A DNA stretch of 64,000 nt from positions 9,982,001 to 10,046,000 of the forward strand of contig CM082592.2 of assembly GCA_040954595.2 (NCBI GenBank), written 5' to 3'. This stretch comes from Balanoglossus misakiensis. Lineage: Eukaryota; Hemichordata. The notes beneath the pieces were generated by a model. It was not told the origin of the DNA. It saw only the letters and a list, made by a program, of their open reading frames with translations, and did not search any database. The position numbers and the translations under genes are program-made. Below are positions 27,171 through 39,159 of the stretch, in pieces; the first letter of the stretch is position 1, and each line of letters starts with the position of its first letter.

Positions 27171-28018
27171 CGAAGCAAATGAAAGTGTTTCTACAAGGTT
27201 CGGATACTAAGCAATCAAGTTTTTTTAGAGACATTGAACTTTAAAATTAATTCCTCAATTTGGCACTGCACAGGTAAGCTGCATACCTGGACATGTGCAG
27301 CGTCACAAAGCAAACTACAACCACACAGTTTAATAAAGGTGTAAAGCACAGAAAAGAAACACAGTGTGATATGAATAACAACATGAACCTGTTGACTAAA
27401 ATAAACTTCATGTCATGCATGAGTTCCAAAAGTCTTTTGACCAAATTTGAAGACATTTGATATGTGTGTAAGAGTACTGTATGAGAGACAACTGTGTGAA
27501 ATGACCGTTGTAAATACATTAATTTGTTGATAGGTTTCATGGTAAAAACATGTAATTTTAATACCAATATGTAAGAATTGGTAAAGTGATGACAAAATAT
27601 ATGATATGTAAGAATTGGTAAAGTTATGGCAAAAATTACAACCAACAGTTCTGTAACAGCCAGAACACAATTGTGACCGTGGTCCAACTCTTAATTCAGA
27701 TGTCAACAACAATTTGTTAGTAAACAAACAGACTGTATGGACAAGATGTCCATGAATATGAATACATGATCTATATGGTAAAGCAATAAATACATTGCAT
27801 TCAAAAAAATTCAATCACATAATCTTTGCTTCTTAATGACAATCTTCAAACAATCTCTTGACGAACAAACTGTTCATTAGAGTAAGTGTCCAGGGTGTGA
27901 ACAGAACTGTGCACTGTATAAAATAAATACCAAAGTTTACAGCAGCTACCCCTTCAAATAGTAGTGTGGCCCATAAAATATAACACTGAAATGTGCTTTT
28001 TGATATGATTTACATGTA

Positions 28019-31000
28019 TTAACGTTCAGGACAGAGAACAGAATCGTGTATATCAGATCCTGGAACTACCTCGGCCTTCTTTAGAAGGAACTCACTAAAC
28101 TGCCCATCGTCATCTCGATCTCTTTCAGGAGCGACCAGCCCATGGTCCCTGATAAATGTTTTGATGGCAAGTTTATCAGCGTACGGCAGGTATAACTTCC
28201 ATGTGTAGGACACCAGTGCTATTGGCTGAAACACATAACAGAAATATACAGGAATGAAATGAAAATGAAAATTAATAATAATCGTCATCATCTATTGCCT
28301 GCTTGGTTTCATGCATGTAAAACAAGTTTACATCACATTAAAGGCTTCCTATAGAAACAAGGTTAATTTGTGAGTCCCAGCCTTACCATTTCTTTGGTGA
28401 GCTCATTGTCGGGAGTGATGACATGTTTACGAAGGCAGCCTGTGACCACTTGGCGAAGAATGTCAACTTCTTCAGGATTGGTACACGGGTGATACAATGC
28501 AATTACACAGCCATGCTGAAACAGAGCACATGACGAGATTCATTTCCATGACAACACTATAAACTATAAAATGCACTGTGCAGACATTAATGCCTACTTA
28601 CTTCCAGGTTGTGGACCCATCTTTGCGGAGGCAAGTACAGGTACTCTCCAAAGACTGACCACAGAGGGCGGTGTGGCCCACTGCTGGGAATGGGATCATC
28701 ATAGACAATCTTTCGGTTCATGCAGACATGTATAGGCTGGGTTTATAGAACAAAAAAGACATCATAGAGTAAATTAGTAATAGTACATTGTCAAATCTGC
28801 TACAGATAGTTTGGTTAGTATTTGGCACAATTGTCCATGCAATTATCAGCAACCATCCAATGTGCGTACAAACTACAATGCACTCTACTTGTTGAAACAG
28901 ACCCAGCACTGCTTGAAAAATCACAACTGCCTTTAGGAAAGAATTATCTTGCAACAGGGATTTGGGATTTACATAATCACTCACCGCCAGTAATGGATAC
29001 TGCTGTGCTTCTTTACTCCAGTCAACTTGATCATTCTGAGAGTGAAAACAGAAAGATGACAATTTTAAGACATAATATTCAACAATACATTAATATCTTG
29101 CAGTTTACAGGCACAGGATGATGTTTTGGGTTTCTGTTGAATCTTACCTTCTGACTGGGCCAGTAACTCTCCTCCATGCAAAGGTAATCATCCTTAGAGC
29201 CATCCCAATCCATCTCTAGGTTTGTCTGCAATAAAAAAGAAGTACGTGTATATCAAAATTTTATCACATATTTTTTCAGCTAATTGGTGATATTCTCAAA
29301 GCCATGAGACTCGAGTGAACATCTAAATTTCATTTTAATGAAAGTTTTATCATGTAATATGTGAATTTGTTTCTGAAACAAGCACTGCAAATCCGTACGC
29401 CTTAGGACACAAATTTGCAGATACACAGTACTTTACATGTCAGGGTCAGTGAGAAGGCACGCCGTACACTGAACCCATTACAGACTTCAGTCTTTCAGAC
29501 ATCTCTGTGGGAATCAGTCAATAACAGGAATCTATCAGAGCCTACTTTTTTCACACATGAAACCTTAATGGTAATAATAAGGATAGCATTTAAAACCAAC
29601 TATGGAAATTTGTGCTGAAAGTCAAATGAAGGTAATTACAAACAAAACAGAAACTGCTTTTTAGAAGAAGCAGTTTCTACTACATTGTCAGTGGACCAGT
29701 CTATACAATTATCTTTTTCAGTCAAAAAATTCAATTTTACATTCAATTAAGGCTGGGACGACTGCTTGGCATTATTAAACATACAGACAGTAGCTGAAAT
29801 TAACCTGTATGTTCCCTGTGGTTGAGAGTAGTTCCTAAGATAACTTTTTTCCATTTTTACATGTTAAAGTTCTGCTGGTACAAGTTGTATATATTCAAGA
29901 GTTTGAATTAAATCAAATGTTAAACTTAAAATATCTACACCTAGGAGTACCATATGGCTGCAAGCCCATTAAAAATTGAAAATCCACCAAAGGCAATTGG
30001 AGTGAAACCGAGATCAGCAATTGTGTTAATTTACGTATTAGCCACATCTACATGTACTTGTAAAAATAGATGGCTACCATATGTTGTATGGTATGCCAGA
30101 CATTGTCCGCTCACTTCGCTTGATAGAATCAGTTGTTGAGAATGTTATGAATAAATTATCAGTAAGAGTGTATACTCGCTAAGGTCAAATGTGCATTCAC
30201 AGATTGAGTTTTAGGTAGCTGCATTCCTATCTTGTCTGTTCAATAACTTTGAGTAAGTGCTACGTGTCAAATCTTTGACCAGTTGATATCAGGAACTGCA
30301 AACTGGAAATAAAAAATCTCCAAGAGAGATGGAAGACTGCAAGATGTGTTAAGACTTGTAAAACGTCAGGAAACTACGTGTCGAAACTGACCCCAAAACG
30401 GCAAAGATTGATAGATTATTGTCAGTTACACCAATCACCTGTGCTTTTATTTCTGCTGCATCTAAAAATTCACTGAATTCGGACTGCGTATAAATGTTTA
30501 CGACATGCAGCTGTCAAGACTTGTTGTGACACATAGTGATTGATTTGAGTTGTGAATGTGTCACTGAGTGATAAAAAGTGACAGATCAACACAAGCACCC
30601 TGGAGGTGTGATCGATATTGGAAAGGATATTTATATTTTGAATGAGACAGAAACAGCATGATATATCATCACCTTTCGTTTATTTTCTAAACAGCCATAC
30701 AATCTGTCACACAACAGTTCTGCTGTTGCATGGGGCTGTTCACACGTCAACACATTCACACAAAAATTGGGAGATTTTTTAGGTATACATGCGGTCACCC
30801 AAATTTAACGACAGTTGCCATGGAAAGTGGACATCCACCATCCACAGATATTCACTTGGAGTGCCACACAAAAAGCGCTGATGGCTAATGTTTTTGCCAG
30901 CTTTTTTCTGCACCACACTTACATGATAGGAGATAAGCATCCACCTACACATGTATGTATATGAGATTTCTATCATATCTAATGTGTGTATGTACACTCC

Positions 31001-32566
31001 AGTTTTAAATGTCAAGACATCCTTCACTACCTACACTGGGAGCGATCTGCTGAGTTAGTACTACTCATGAGCAAATTTTGTTATCTGTCAATGAAAAATA
31101 GCCTGTTCTCCTGCAAGTGCTTGTACACATTCAGGTCAGTTATTTTCAGCTTTCAGCTTTCCCTAGGAGACTTGTTATCCATCTTTTATTTGAACATCGG
31201 AATGCATCCAACGGAACATCAGGCATGCAATTTCCCGGATTCCCTAGGGCAATATTAGAATGCCATTATCACACACTTCCTCGAACTACCATGATGCACC
31301 ACTGGCGACATTATCAGCATACACTTTACTCAGGATCAAAGTTGAAATATAATAGCATCTCCATTACATCAGTGAATCTCAAAAGCCATTCTCATAATAC
31401 TAGTGGCCCAGTTGACGTTATTTTGCAAGACATATATAATGTACATATGCTCTCGAGGAAACAAGGTGGATACTTCTCATTGCTTTGAGATGATAGGCAA
31501 CAGCCACTAATTTATTTCTTGTCAATTTTATGATGGATGATTCTTCTTTTCCTGCTGAAGGCTTTTTGTGTTGCCAAGGTCGCGAGAATGTCTCCCTGAT
31601 GATCATGCGACTTATACTACATACGGTCCATGGTGTTATGGCGTGTGACCTCAGTTTAAATTATCTGACTCTCTCAGGCTGAAAACATGTCAAATCATGA
31701 TATCCTGCTACAAATTCAAACAGGGACATGTTGAATTTTTGTTAATCTCTCGTGGCTTGCTTAAATGGCCAGTGTCACAAAGCGCAGCATATATACCTGA
31801 ATGCAACAATTCCGTGCCTCAGGAAATTGCCATGAATTAAACCTAATAGGGCAACAATGAGACACACCATGAACGTATTTTCCACGCAGGGCATTTACGG
31901 CAGAATAGTCCTTAATTATAAACAAATTATGTGAATGCTATGACAAATACAGTGACTGCATGATTTTAACGCTACATAACCATACTAACAGTTTTAAATC
32001 CAATTCTGTAATATTAATAACGCTGTGACCTAGCTTTTACTTAGATATCCTTGGAATGATATCATCATAAGCTTAATGATGCCAGATCGCATTCTCATTG
32101 ACAATTGGTATCATGCTTAAAGTCTACCTTATGAACAAATGTTCATAACATTTGCCAAAGGTATTACATAGACTATATTAGTTATTGATTGTACATTATA
32201 AATTAATTTTCAAAGCAATCTGATTTTAAGTTATTGACAATATCAGACAGGTGGTTTTTAAAATATTTTGATACTACACAATTCTAGTAATAGTATAAAA
32301 CTCACATTTCCATCATCGCACTTGCCGTTATCAAAGCTGGGATCTCCCATCGGTACGCCACCGTGATCCTTGTGGGCCATATTGTCGGAGCTGTCTTTAT
32401 CATGCACATGTCTCCTCCCAATCTCTTCTTCCCTTGCGATGTCAAGAAACTCGTTTTCAACAAGTTCTAGAAGCTCGTCTTCTAGGTCTCGAACTGGTTG
32501 GTATGTGTCAACGCCACACCAAGCAGATATTAGCACAGTAACGGCTAACGTTATCACGATATTCAT
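28019..32566 (-). CDS. TP53I13: TP53I13-like secreted protein (DUF3105-type domain), complete, six exons
   Basis: Exons (minus strand): 32306-32566, 29148-29225, 28985-29035, 28602-28736, 28387-28515, 28019-28225; all phase 0 with GT-AG borders, 286 codons, stop TAA at 28019-28021. The ATG at 32566-32564 begins a signal peptide ([18 protein letters not shown]), followed by an acidic stretch. The core carries [30 protein letters not shown] and ALYHPC. The last part matches human TP53I13 (FLYHPC and TPD motifs), while the SGPH...W and H.LEHG motifs recall the DUF3105 family, which is mainly bacterial. Human TP53I13 is a p53-induced transmembrane protein of unclear biochemical role; this one ends soon after the conserved domain with no membrane segment, so it may be secreted. 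Function is not known. The gene is convergent with MED15. Confidence 0.75.
29226..32305 (-). other. First intron of the TP53I13-like gene, nothing recognised inside
   Basis: A 3.1-kb intron between the signal-peptide exon and exon 2. Its open frames (for example 123 codons at 31117-31488 on the + strand) show no codon bias or family resemblance. Confidence 0.6.
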
Positions 32567-32599
32567 GTTTTCAAGAAAGTCGGACAGCAAAGAACAGTG

Positions 32600-35500
32600 C
32601 AGTGTGTGTACATGTACACGCCCGTCGTCTTCTGCAATCTCAGCTAACTAATGACTTACACTTAAATATCCCAAAATATGTAAATAGTGACCAATATTAG
32701 AACGCTAATCGTGACTGGCGTTTCCGACAACATGCCTTTTCTCGTGTAAGACAGGTCTGAACACATCCGATGATGACATCCGCCCCAATTTCGTCAGTAA
32801 ATGAAACGACGTCTGCTCGCAGTAGATGCAGTGAATATGCTCAGCGCGCGCGGTTGCTATCTGATAGGGGGCGCTGTTTGAGTATTACTATTAGTACATG
32901 TATTATAGTGTACATTTACGCAAGACTAAAAGTTTTGACCGTTTTTACCATATACTGTTCGTTGAGACAAAGTAAATAATCTATCATCCATCATAAATGA
33001 AGGTATCGTGCATGGTTGCATGTCCAATTCTCGGACGCGCTGCATCAGTCGAGGTCTTGACCGCCACTTAGGCTATGCAGTATGCGGAAAAGTCGCCACC
33101 CAGATGACAGACCTCAGGCGAGTCAACGGACACCGTCGTATAGAATTTACAACTGTCTAAATGTTTGAACAGCGCATGTGTCTGTCTTCCGAGTGTTTGC
33201 ATTTTTAAAGATTTAGTGATCAAGCCTCTTTGTACGCCCCAGATAAAGTTGCTGCCCGCATAAAGTAACTTGAAGTGCCCGGAAACCACCGGAGATGGTC
33301 TTTGATATAGGTCTCGGACTCAGGGGACCTTCAGGTAAAAACAATAAATGCATACCACTCACTGCTTGGTTTTGATAAGGTAAGGACAAACTGCAGCTGT
33401 GCCATCGACTTAGCCCATGGCCTACAAGACTCCTGTAGAGAGGTTTACGGAGCTAGTCTACGTGAATACCGAGATACTATAAGTTCTCAAATGTCACCTT
33501 TGATTTTAATACCGTCACCTGAGGGCGCGCTGTATTAGTGCTTTCACGGTTCATGAGGCTCTGTTTTGGTACGTCGTCCTCGAAATTGTTGACAGACAAA
33601 AAGAAAACCAATATGTTTATGTTGTAACACTTACTGTTTAGCTGATTATGTCAACAAATGGGTCACATACTGAACGCAAAGTCGTTCGCTGGCAAGGGCT
33701 ACATGGGGCGTTTACTTTACATGGTATTGGATTTGGACTGTATATTTAATTACTTCGCCACGTCTCCTCAAGAACCTGAGGTCATGTCTACAAATTTATG
33801 TAAACTCTGCATATACAAGAGCTCTTTAATCCATTCCAAATGTAGGAATTTTTAAACAAAGGAAACAAAACCAGGTATAAGCGTTAGCAACCAAGAATAG
33901 GATCGTTGATAACTGCGAATCCAAACTTTCTTATTTTCGTCGTTTACTTTTTGGCCATTTGTAAACGTCGTCATCTTCAAGCTTTTGGGGTGAAAGTTGC
34001 TCTTTTAATGACTTTTTTGATTTTATGTCGTGCTGGTTAGATCAAAAAGAGGCTTTTACCGACTCGACCGACCTTCAAATTTGATGATATAAAGCTGTTT
34101 TACTCTTTTCAAAACAGAGTCGAGGAGGCGACCATCAATGCCATTTGAACGCCGATTAACGCCTCAGAAAAGTGGCGGAGTGTTCGCCATTATATAGGCG
34201 ACTCCTTATATTAGTGTCTCAAGGTTGAATAGGAGACGCTGTTAGTATATCGAGGGCCAATCCCAAATCCATTTACAAAACATCGGGTTACCTTACCGCC
34301 ATTTCTGGCGGTTTCTGCGCTGTTTTCAGAAACTTCCCGTCCTTCTCCAAGCATGCCGAGGTCATATATCATCACACCGAGGGTATATGAAGTCTTTTCG
34401 TAATTTGATGATTTCCGTAAAGTGGTAAACGGGATAAGATTAAGTGTTACCTTGGGTCGTCCATTTTATTTATGTGAGTCTCAATTGCGCAAACGCACCA
34501 GGGAAGATTCCGGTCAGGGAATCCCTGGCCCTGGAACTTCTAATGTTTCGTCCGTTGTCCAGTTGTGCCCGAGACACGTGGGTGTAGGTATTTCTTTAAG
34601 AATCCTTCCCCCAAGCTCAATGGTTATTAATCGTCTGCACCTCTCGATGTAGACAAATCTTTCGTGGGCGTGCCCGACAGACAACCATAAACTTTGATAT
34701 CGCTTTAAAACTGTGGAAGTACATGCTGTTTTGTATCCGATAAAGTGGGCAGATATGTAAACGCATGTAGTGTCCTCTAGCGTGTCTGTCGCATTCTTTC
34801 TCAGCTGATACATAAAACAACTCTAGCTAGAGATCCTTGGCTATGTGGTACAATGACCGCCTTAACCTGATGAGGTCATCGGTGGAAACTGCTTGGTATA
34901 CGATAGATGTCGTCTCGTTTTCCGGTTTCTGTTGACTTTGACCTTAAAACTTGAGGGACTGACTGAGACATTACAAAACAAGTAGACAGATCGCCTCGGT
35001 GTGTTTATAAATGCAGAATTCAAATGCGAAAAATGGTGTGGGAGCGATCGTGGACGGTTGAAGTGTGGCCAGCTCAAAGTGCTTCGCCCATCTCCCTGTG
35101 TTTAACGAAAATTAGACATACCTTCGCTACGTTAAAATTTACGACATCACCATATTATTGCAAGAAAATAATATCTTATTATTTATTTTCAAATCTCAAA
35201 GAAAAATAGGTTCCTCTCCAGTTCTTTAGTAATGATAAAATCAAATGAGAAGAAAAAACATTTCACACAGTGTTTTTACCCTGAGGTGGGAACCACAGTA
35301 AACACGTGGTGGTCAATTGACATTGAGACATGGTAAAAATATACTACATTTCGAAAAATGGTCAAATTTTCATCAACAATGAAAATTCTTTGCACCAAAA
35401 TATTTGAAATATTCACTGTTTAATAAACGTTCACTTGCAGCAAATAAAAAAATCTAAACCGCAAACCCCAAACTTCTTCACTCAAACGGTTTATACTGTC

Positions 35501-38500
35501 ACATGATAATACGATGTAACCATCATTTCATTCCCGATTATGGGGTGAAAAAGCATACATTTTGCACATGTACAATATTTCACCAACTTGAAAACACGCT
35601 TTTATGTACCACCATTCGAAATTTGAACACAAATGTGCAAGAACCATAAAGAGAAAGGGTTCAGAAGCGTGGGCTTTCTGGAAAACTGACCCAATTTATA
35701 GGATTTCAGTAAAGAGGGATGGAGGCGTGACGTACGGAAGTCTCTGTGACGGTCAAGTCGTTCACTTTGGAACAAGTACGGGACCTGATACCACGGCTAT
35801 AGAATTATTGGCTGGCTGACAGCTTTCCTTTGTATCCCAGACGAGCCTTTTTTGAATGTGAAAAGAAATTATTTGGAGGCCACCGCTCTCTTTTTTCACA
35901 GCCCGCACCGAGATGAATTGAACCTTCTGTACGTCTTGCCCGATTGCCGGAGGTATAATACCGTCTGTACAATAAATACTCACACAATACCAGGGCAATT
36001 TTCTGTCAGTTATTTGAATGCTTGGACATATTCTACGACTGGTACTACATAACAATTCTTGTACACAAATCTTAACAAGCACCGGATATGTAACTACTCT
36101 GTATTATCGTTAAAAACTTTCAAAATGCATTCAGAGCACTGTTCATGTGACCCCCCACCCCCACCCCATTGGCCCGGTTAAACTGTAAAATGAACTTCAG
36201 GCGGTCAATGTACTTTCGACCAGCGGCTTAGCGCATGATCAGAATCAGGCGAATACGGTATTTTAAAAATTCAGCAAACTTACTTTCAAGATCAACATAC
36301 ATTGCAACGTTTACGTAACAGTACCAGTGTATCACATTAAAGATAATATGCGGGTAGTACGATAAAATATAATGCCATGCATGGAAGCGGTGTACTATAC
36401 GGTTTTATACACGTACATAACGTATTGCCTGATTGTACTTAGTGATATCAACATCGTAGTTTAAGGTCCGTCCTTTAAAACACAAGTACTGCATGATTAT
36501 GGCGTAGTACTGAACAGAGATAAGGTAAAACACATTTGAAAAAGTTTGCACTGGACCGCGAATCGGAAGGCCGCACGACAATATAATCAACAAAAGTTAT
36601 GTCAAGGTTATTCAAATAAACAAGAGATACCTTCTGTTTACGCAATAATTGTTTTATATACAGGTGACGTCACCGAGGTCAAATAAAATGATGGCGTTTG
36701 CGGGTATTGGTTGTAACAGGCTTGTAAGAACCATACAACCATGCAACTGATATCTACTTGAACATTAATATACCTAGTTTTGAATATTTGTCGTCATATC
36801 TATCAAACTTGTTGATAATTGTGTTTAAAATTACCGTTATTACAATCCTTATAAACAGCTATTATTTTGATTTACATATATGCACCAATTTTTGTACAAA
36901 GTTCACACCCTTTTAATACGAAATAAACCCCCTCCACTTTCCCCCAAAAATCATGTATCACATCCAGTATAAACCTGTTATAACTGCGGTCATTTGTGAG
37001 TCTGGGGTAACTGACAAAACGAATAATTATTCTGTGTTACTGAATATTGTAAACGTCAAAAAAAAGAAAAACGCTTTTAAGGATACTGAAAAGGTGTCTG
37101 GACCGTGAAAAAAACGCCGTTTTGATTTTCCGGTAAAAATTACAGTAACCTATATACGTAAGGTTTAATTTATAGAGCAAGCCATATCTGAAAATGTGGA
37201 AGCCAGTTTTTTCTGGCCCCTTCTGTGACAAACAGCCTTGGCAATTGTATGACCTCTGACACCCTGTTGAGTGAGATGTATAGAAGTCACTCTACGTGCA
37301 ATGATGTGTGAGAAGGCTATATCTATCTGTATAATGGGTATTGGGGAAGGAAGCCATTCCCCATGAGGCTGAACCTACAGTACAAATAATCCTATTTTCA
37401 TAGGATGTGCCGCGGGTCACCGGTTGTCTTGGCAACCCCCAAACACTGCGCTGAGATTTTTTTGAGACCGGCTCAAGGGATCGCCATAAACTGAATAAAC
37501 AATTTCTATATACATGCTGTCTGAAATACATGTAAAATAGGTGGGCATTTTCTGGAGTAAGCAACTGTTAGAATCACTAGCTTGCGATTTCATTCAGGAT
37601 TAAATTCTGGTGCACGACAATTGACCTCTCTATACTGAAAGCAATAAAGCAGAGTTGTTTGACCTTCAAGTATTTTTCGTGGCTTTTTAAATCTCTAATA
37701 ATTATATATAGACGATTCAAAGTCGCGTGAGACGATTTAACAAAATTGGCAGAAACGCTTCAAATTTAAAGGCAGTGCAACAATTTTTGTTGAATTCGGG
37801 GACGCTCTCCAATTTTTAAAAGCATTTGAAGCGATCTTTTCAACTGCCCCCTTTTTTCAAGACAATCGGTCGCCTTCTTCAAAGGGGTGATTGATACGCT
37901 GCGCTGGACTGCGGTCGCTGTGACCTCATGGCAAAAAGGTCACCGGGCTAAGCCAATCACTCTTGGCAACCTGTTTATCCCCCCCCCGCAAGTGGAGGAG
38001 CGTGACATCGCATAACACCGGCCACCAAAAAAGTGGGACTGAAAAAAGTTAAATCAAGATGTTACAAAAGGAAACGGTCATTTCCTTTATAACTGTATAC
38101 TGTCTTACGCAGAAAGTGAGAGTAGACGCTAAACAAATATGCGTAGTCTACGGAGGTGGAATTGGTATTTTTCGGGGGCGGGGGTGAATGGGATGTACTA
38201 ACTATTACAAGGAGTTTGCACACTATTACCCAAGTATGTTTGGTTTAAAATTTGTTACCGCTCGATAATTTTTTAAGAGGGTGCACAAACCTGACGAGTG
38301 TTTACCGACTGCGCTTGAATTGCTGCGAAATGTGTCACCGCGTGAATAAAAACGATCTGTCTATAAACACCAGGATTTATAAAACAAAGTAAAAACAGTT
38401 GAAAACTACTGGCTTCAAAGAAGTCATGGTCGATTACACGCTATGTATAAAGGTTGTCCCCGGCAACCTTGCCATGTTGGCGCGGTCCGTTTATATTGCA

Positions 38501-38640
38501 TGCACTAGTATATAATTCAAGGTAAAACTCCAGTCCACCATTGACTATAAATAGGTTGTAACCCACTGGCCCACACAAGTGAGCATTTTGACTTTGTTCG
38601 TTTGCATATTGTAAGATGAAATTGGTCCTTCACGGTGTTT
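32600..38640. other. Intergenic region, no gene recognised
   Basis: About 6 kb upstream of the TP53I13-like gene and downstream of the orphan reading frame. The first kilobase (32600-33600) is relatively CpG-rich and should contain the TP53I13-like promoter. Beyond this I see scattered short open frames of up to about 106 codons with no recognisable homology, a C-rich run near 36150-36170, and a C7 run near 37980. Confidence 0.5.
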
Positions 38641-38656
38641 GATCCTTTTCTTTACG

Positions 38657-39118
38657 CTAGAAGTCGTTCTCAGCACGGAATAAAATTTTCATAGTTGCGT
38701 AGTCCTTGGCTTCCAGTTCCAAAGAACTTGTGTACCATTTTATAGTTTCTTCCACGTGGTGTTTGACCGTGGAAGTGTGGGTAATGACGGGGGTTTTCGG
38801 GAAAAGAAACACGGTCGAACTGTACCGTCTGCCTTTCATGGTGGGTTCCATAAGGATCTCCGTCTTGTGGTGTCTGTGGCCGTCGTCGCACGTCACCGTC
38901 GTGCTGTAGGACTTCGGACAGAGCTTGGGGACGCACTGCACGGCCTCCTTGTATCGCTGATGCTGCTCGTAGTGACACCGCTGACCGTACAGGTATTCCT
39001 CGGTGGACGGCGACCGCGCAAGGGCGACGGTCTCGCTGTAGAAGTACGGGGTGATGATCCCGTTGGAATGCTCTACTGTGTAGTCGCAATGCTCACCTGG
39101 TTTCACACACACGACCAT
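38657..39118 (-). CDS. Uncharacterised protein or terminal exon, 153 codons
   Basis: I do not recognise this protein. It is an ATG-started frame ending in TAG at 38657-38659. The evidence that it is real is codon use: most codons end in G or C (for example runs of GAG, TAC, ACG, GTC), in sharp contrast with the AT-rich surroundings, and the opposite-strand frames are only shadows. It has six cysteines at residues 4, 11, 48, 62, 67 and 77, a basic His-rich stretch near residues 80-84 (GHRHHK), and a hydrophilic C-terminus; no signal peptide or membrane segment is visible. The frame stays open about 19 codons upstream of the ATG, and a possible splice acceptor (TTTTTATGGTCAG, ending about 39155) lies there, so this could be the last exon of a longer gene. 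A search for a matching upstream exon failed. Confidence 0.55.
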   Translation of the reverse strand: MVVCVKPGEHCDYTVEHSNGIITPYFYSETVALARSPSTEEYLYGQRCHYEQHQRYKEAVQCVPKLCPKSYSTTVTCDDGHRHHKTEILMEPTMKGRRYSSTVFLFPKTPVITHTSTVKHHVEETIKWYTSSLELEAKDYATMKILFRAENDF

Positions 39119-39159
39119 TTTTACGTGTAGCAGATCACGGGAAGTTGATTTCTGACCAT

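Noticed and set aside
27247-27687. 146-codon minus-strand ORF
   Set aside because: It lies in the proposed 3' UTR of the TP53I13-like gene, is AT-rich and hydrophobic without family resemblance, and includes a local direct duplication of ATATGTAAGAATTGGTAAAG.
38756-39130. 124-codon + strand ORF
   Set aside because: It lies antisense to the GC-biased 38657-39118 frame; GC-rich coding DNA commonly leaves the opposite strand open.
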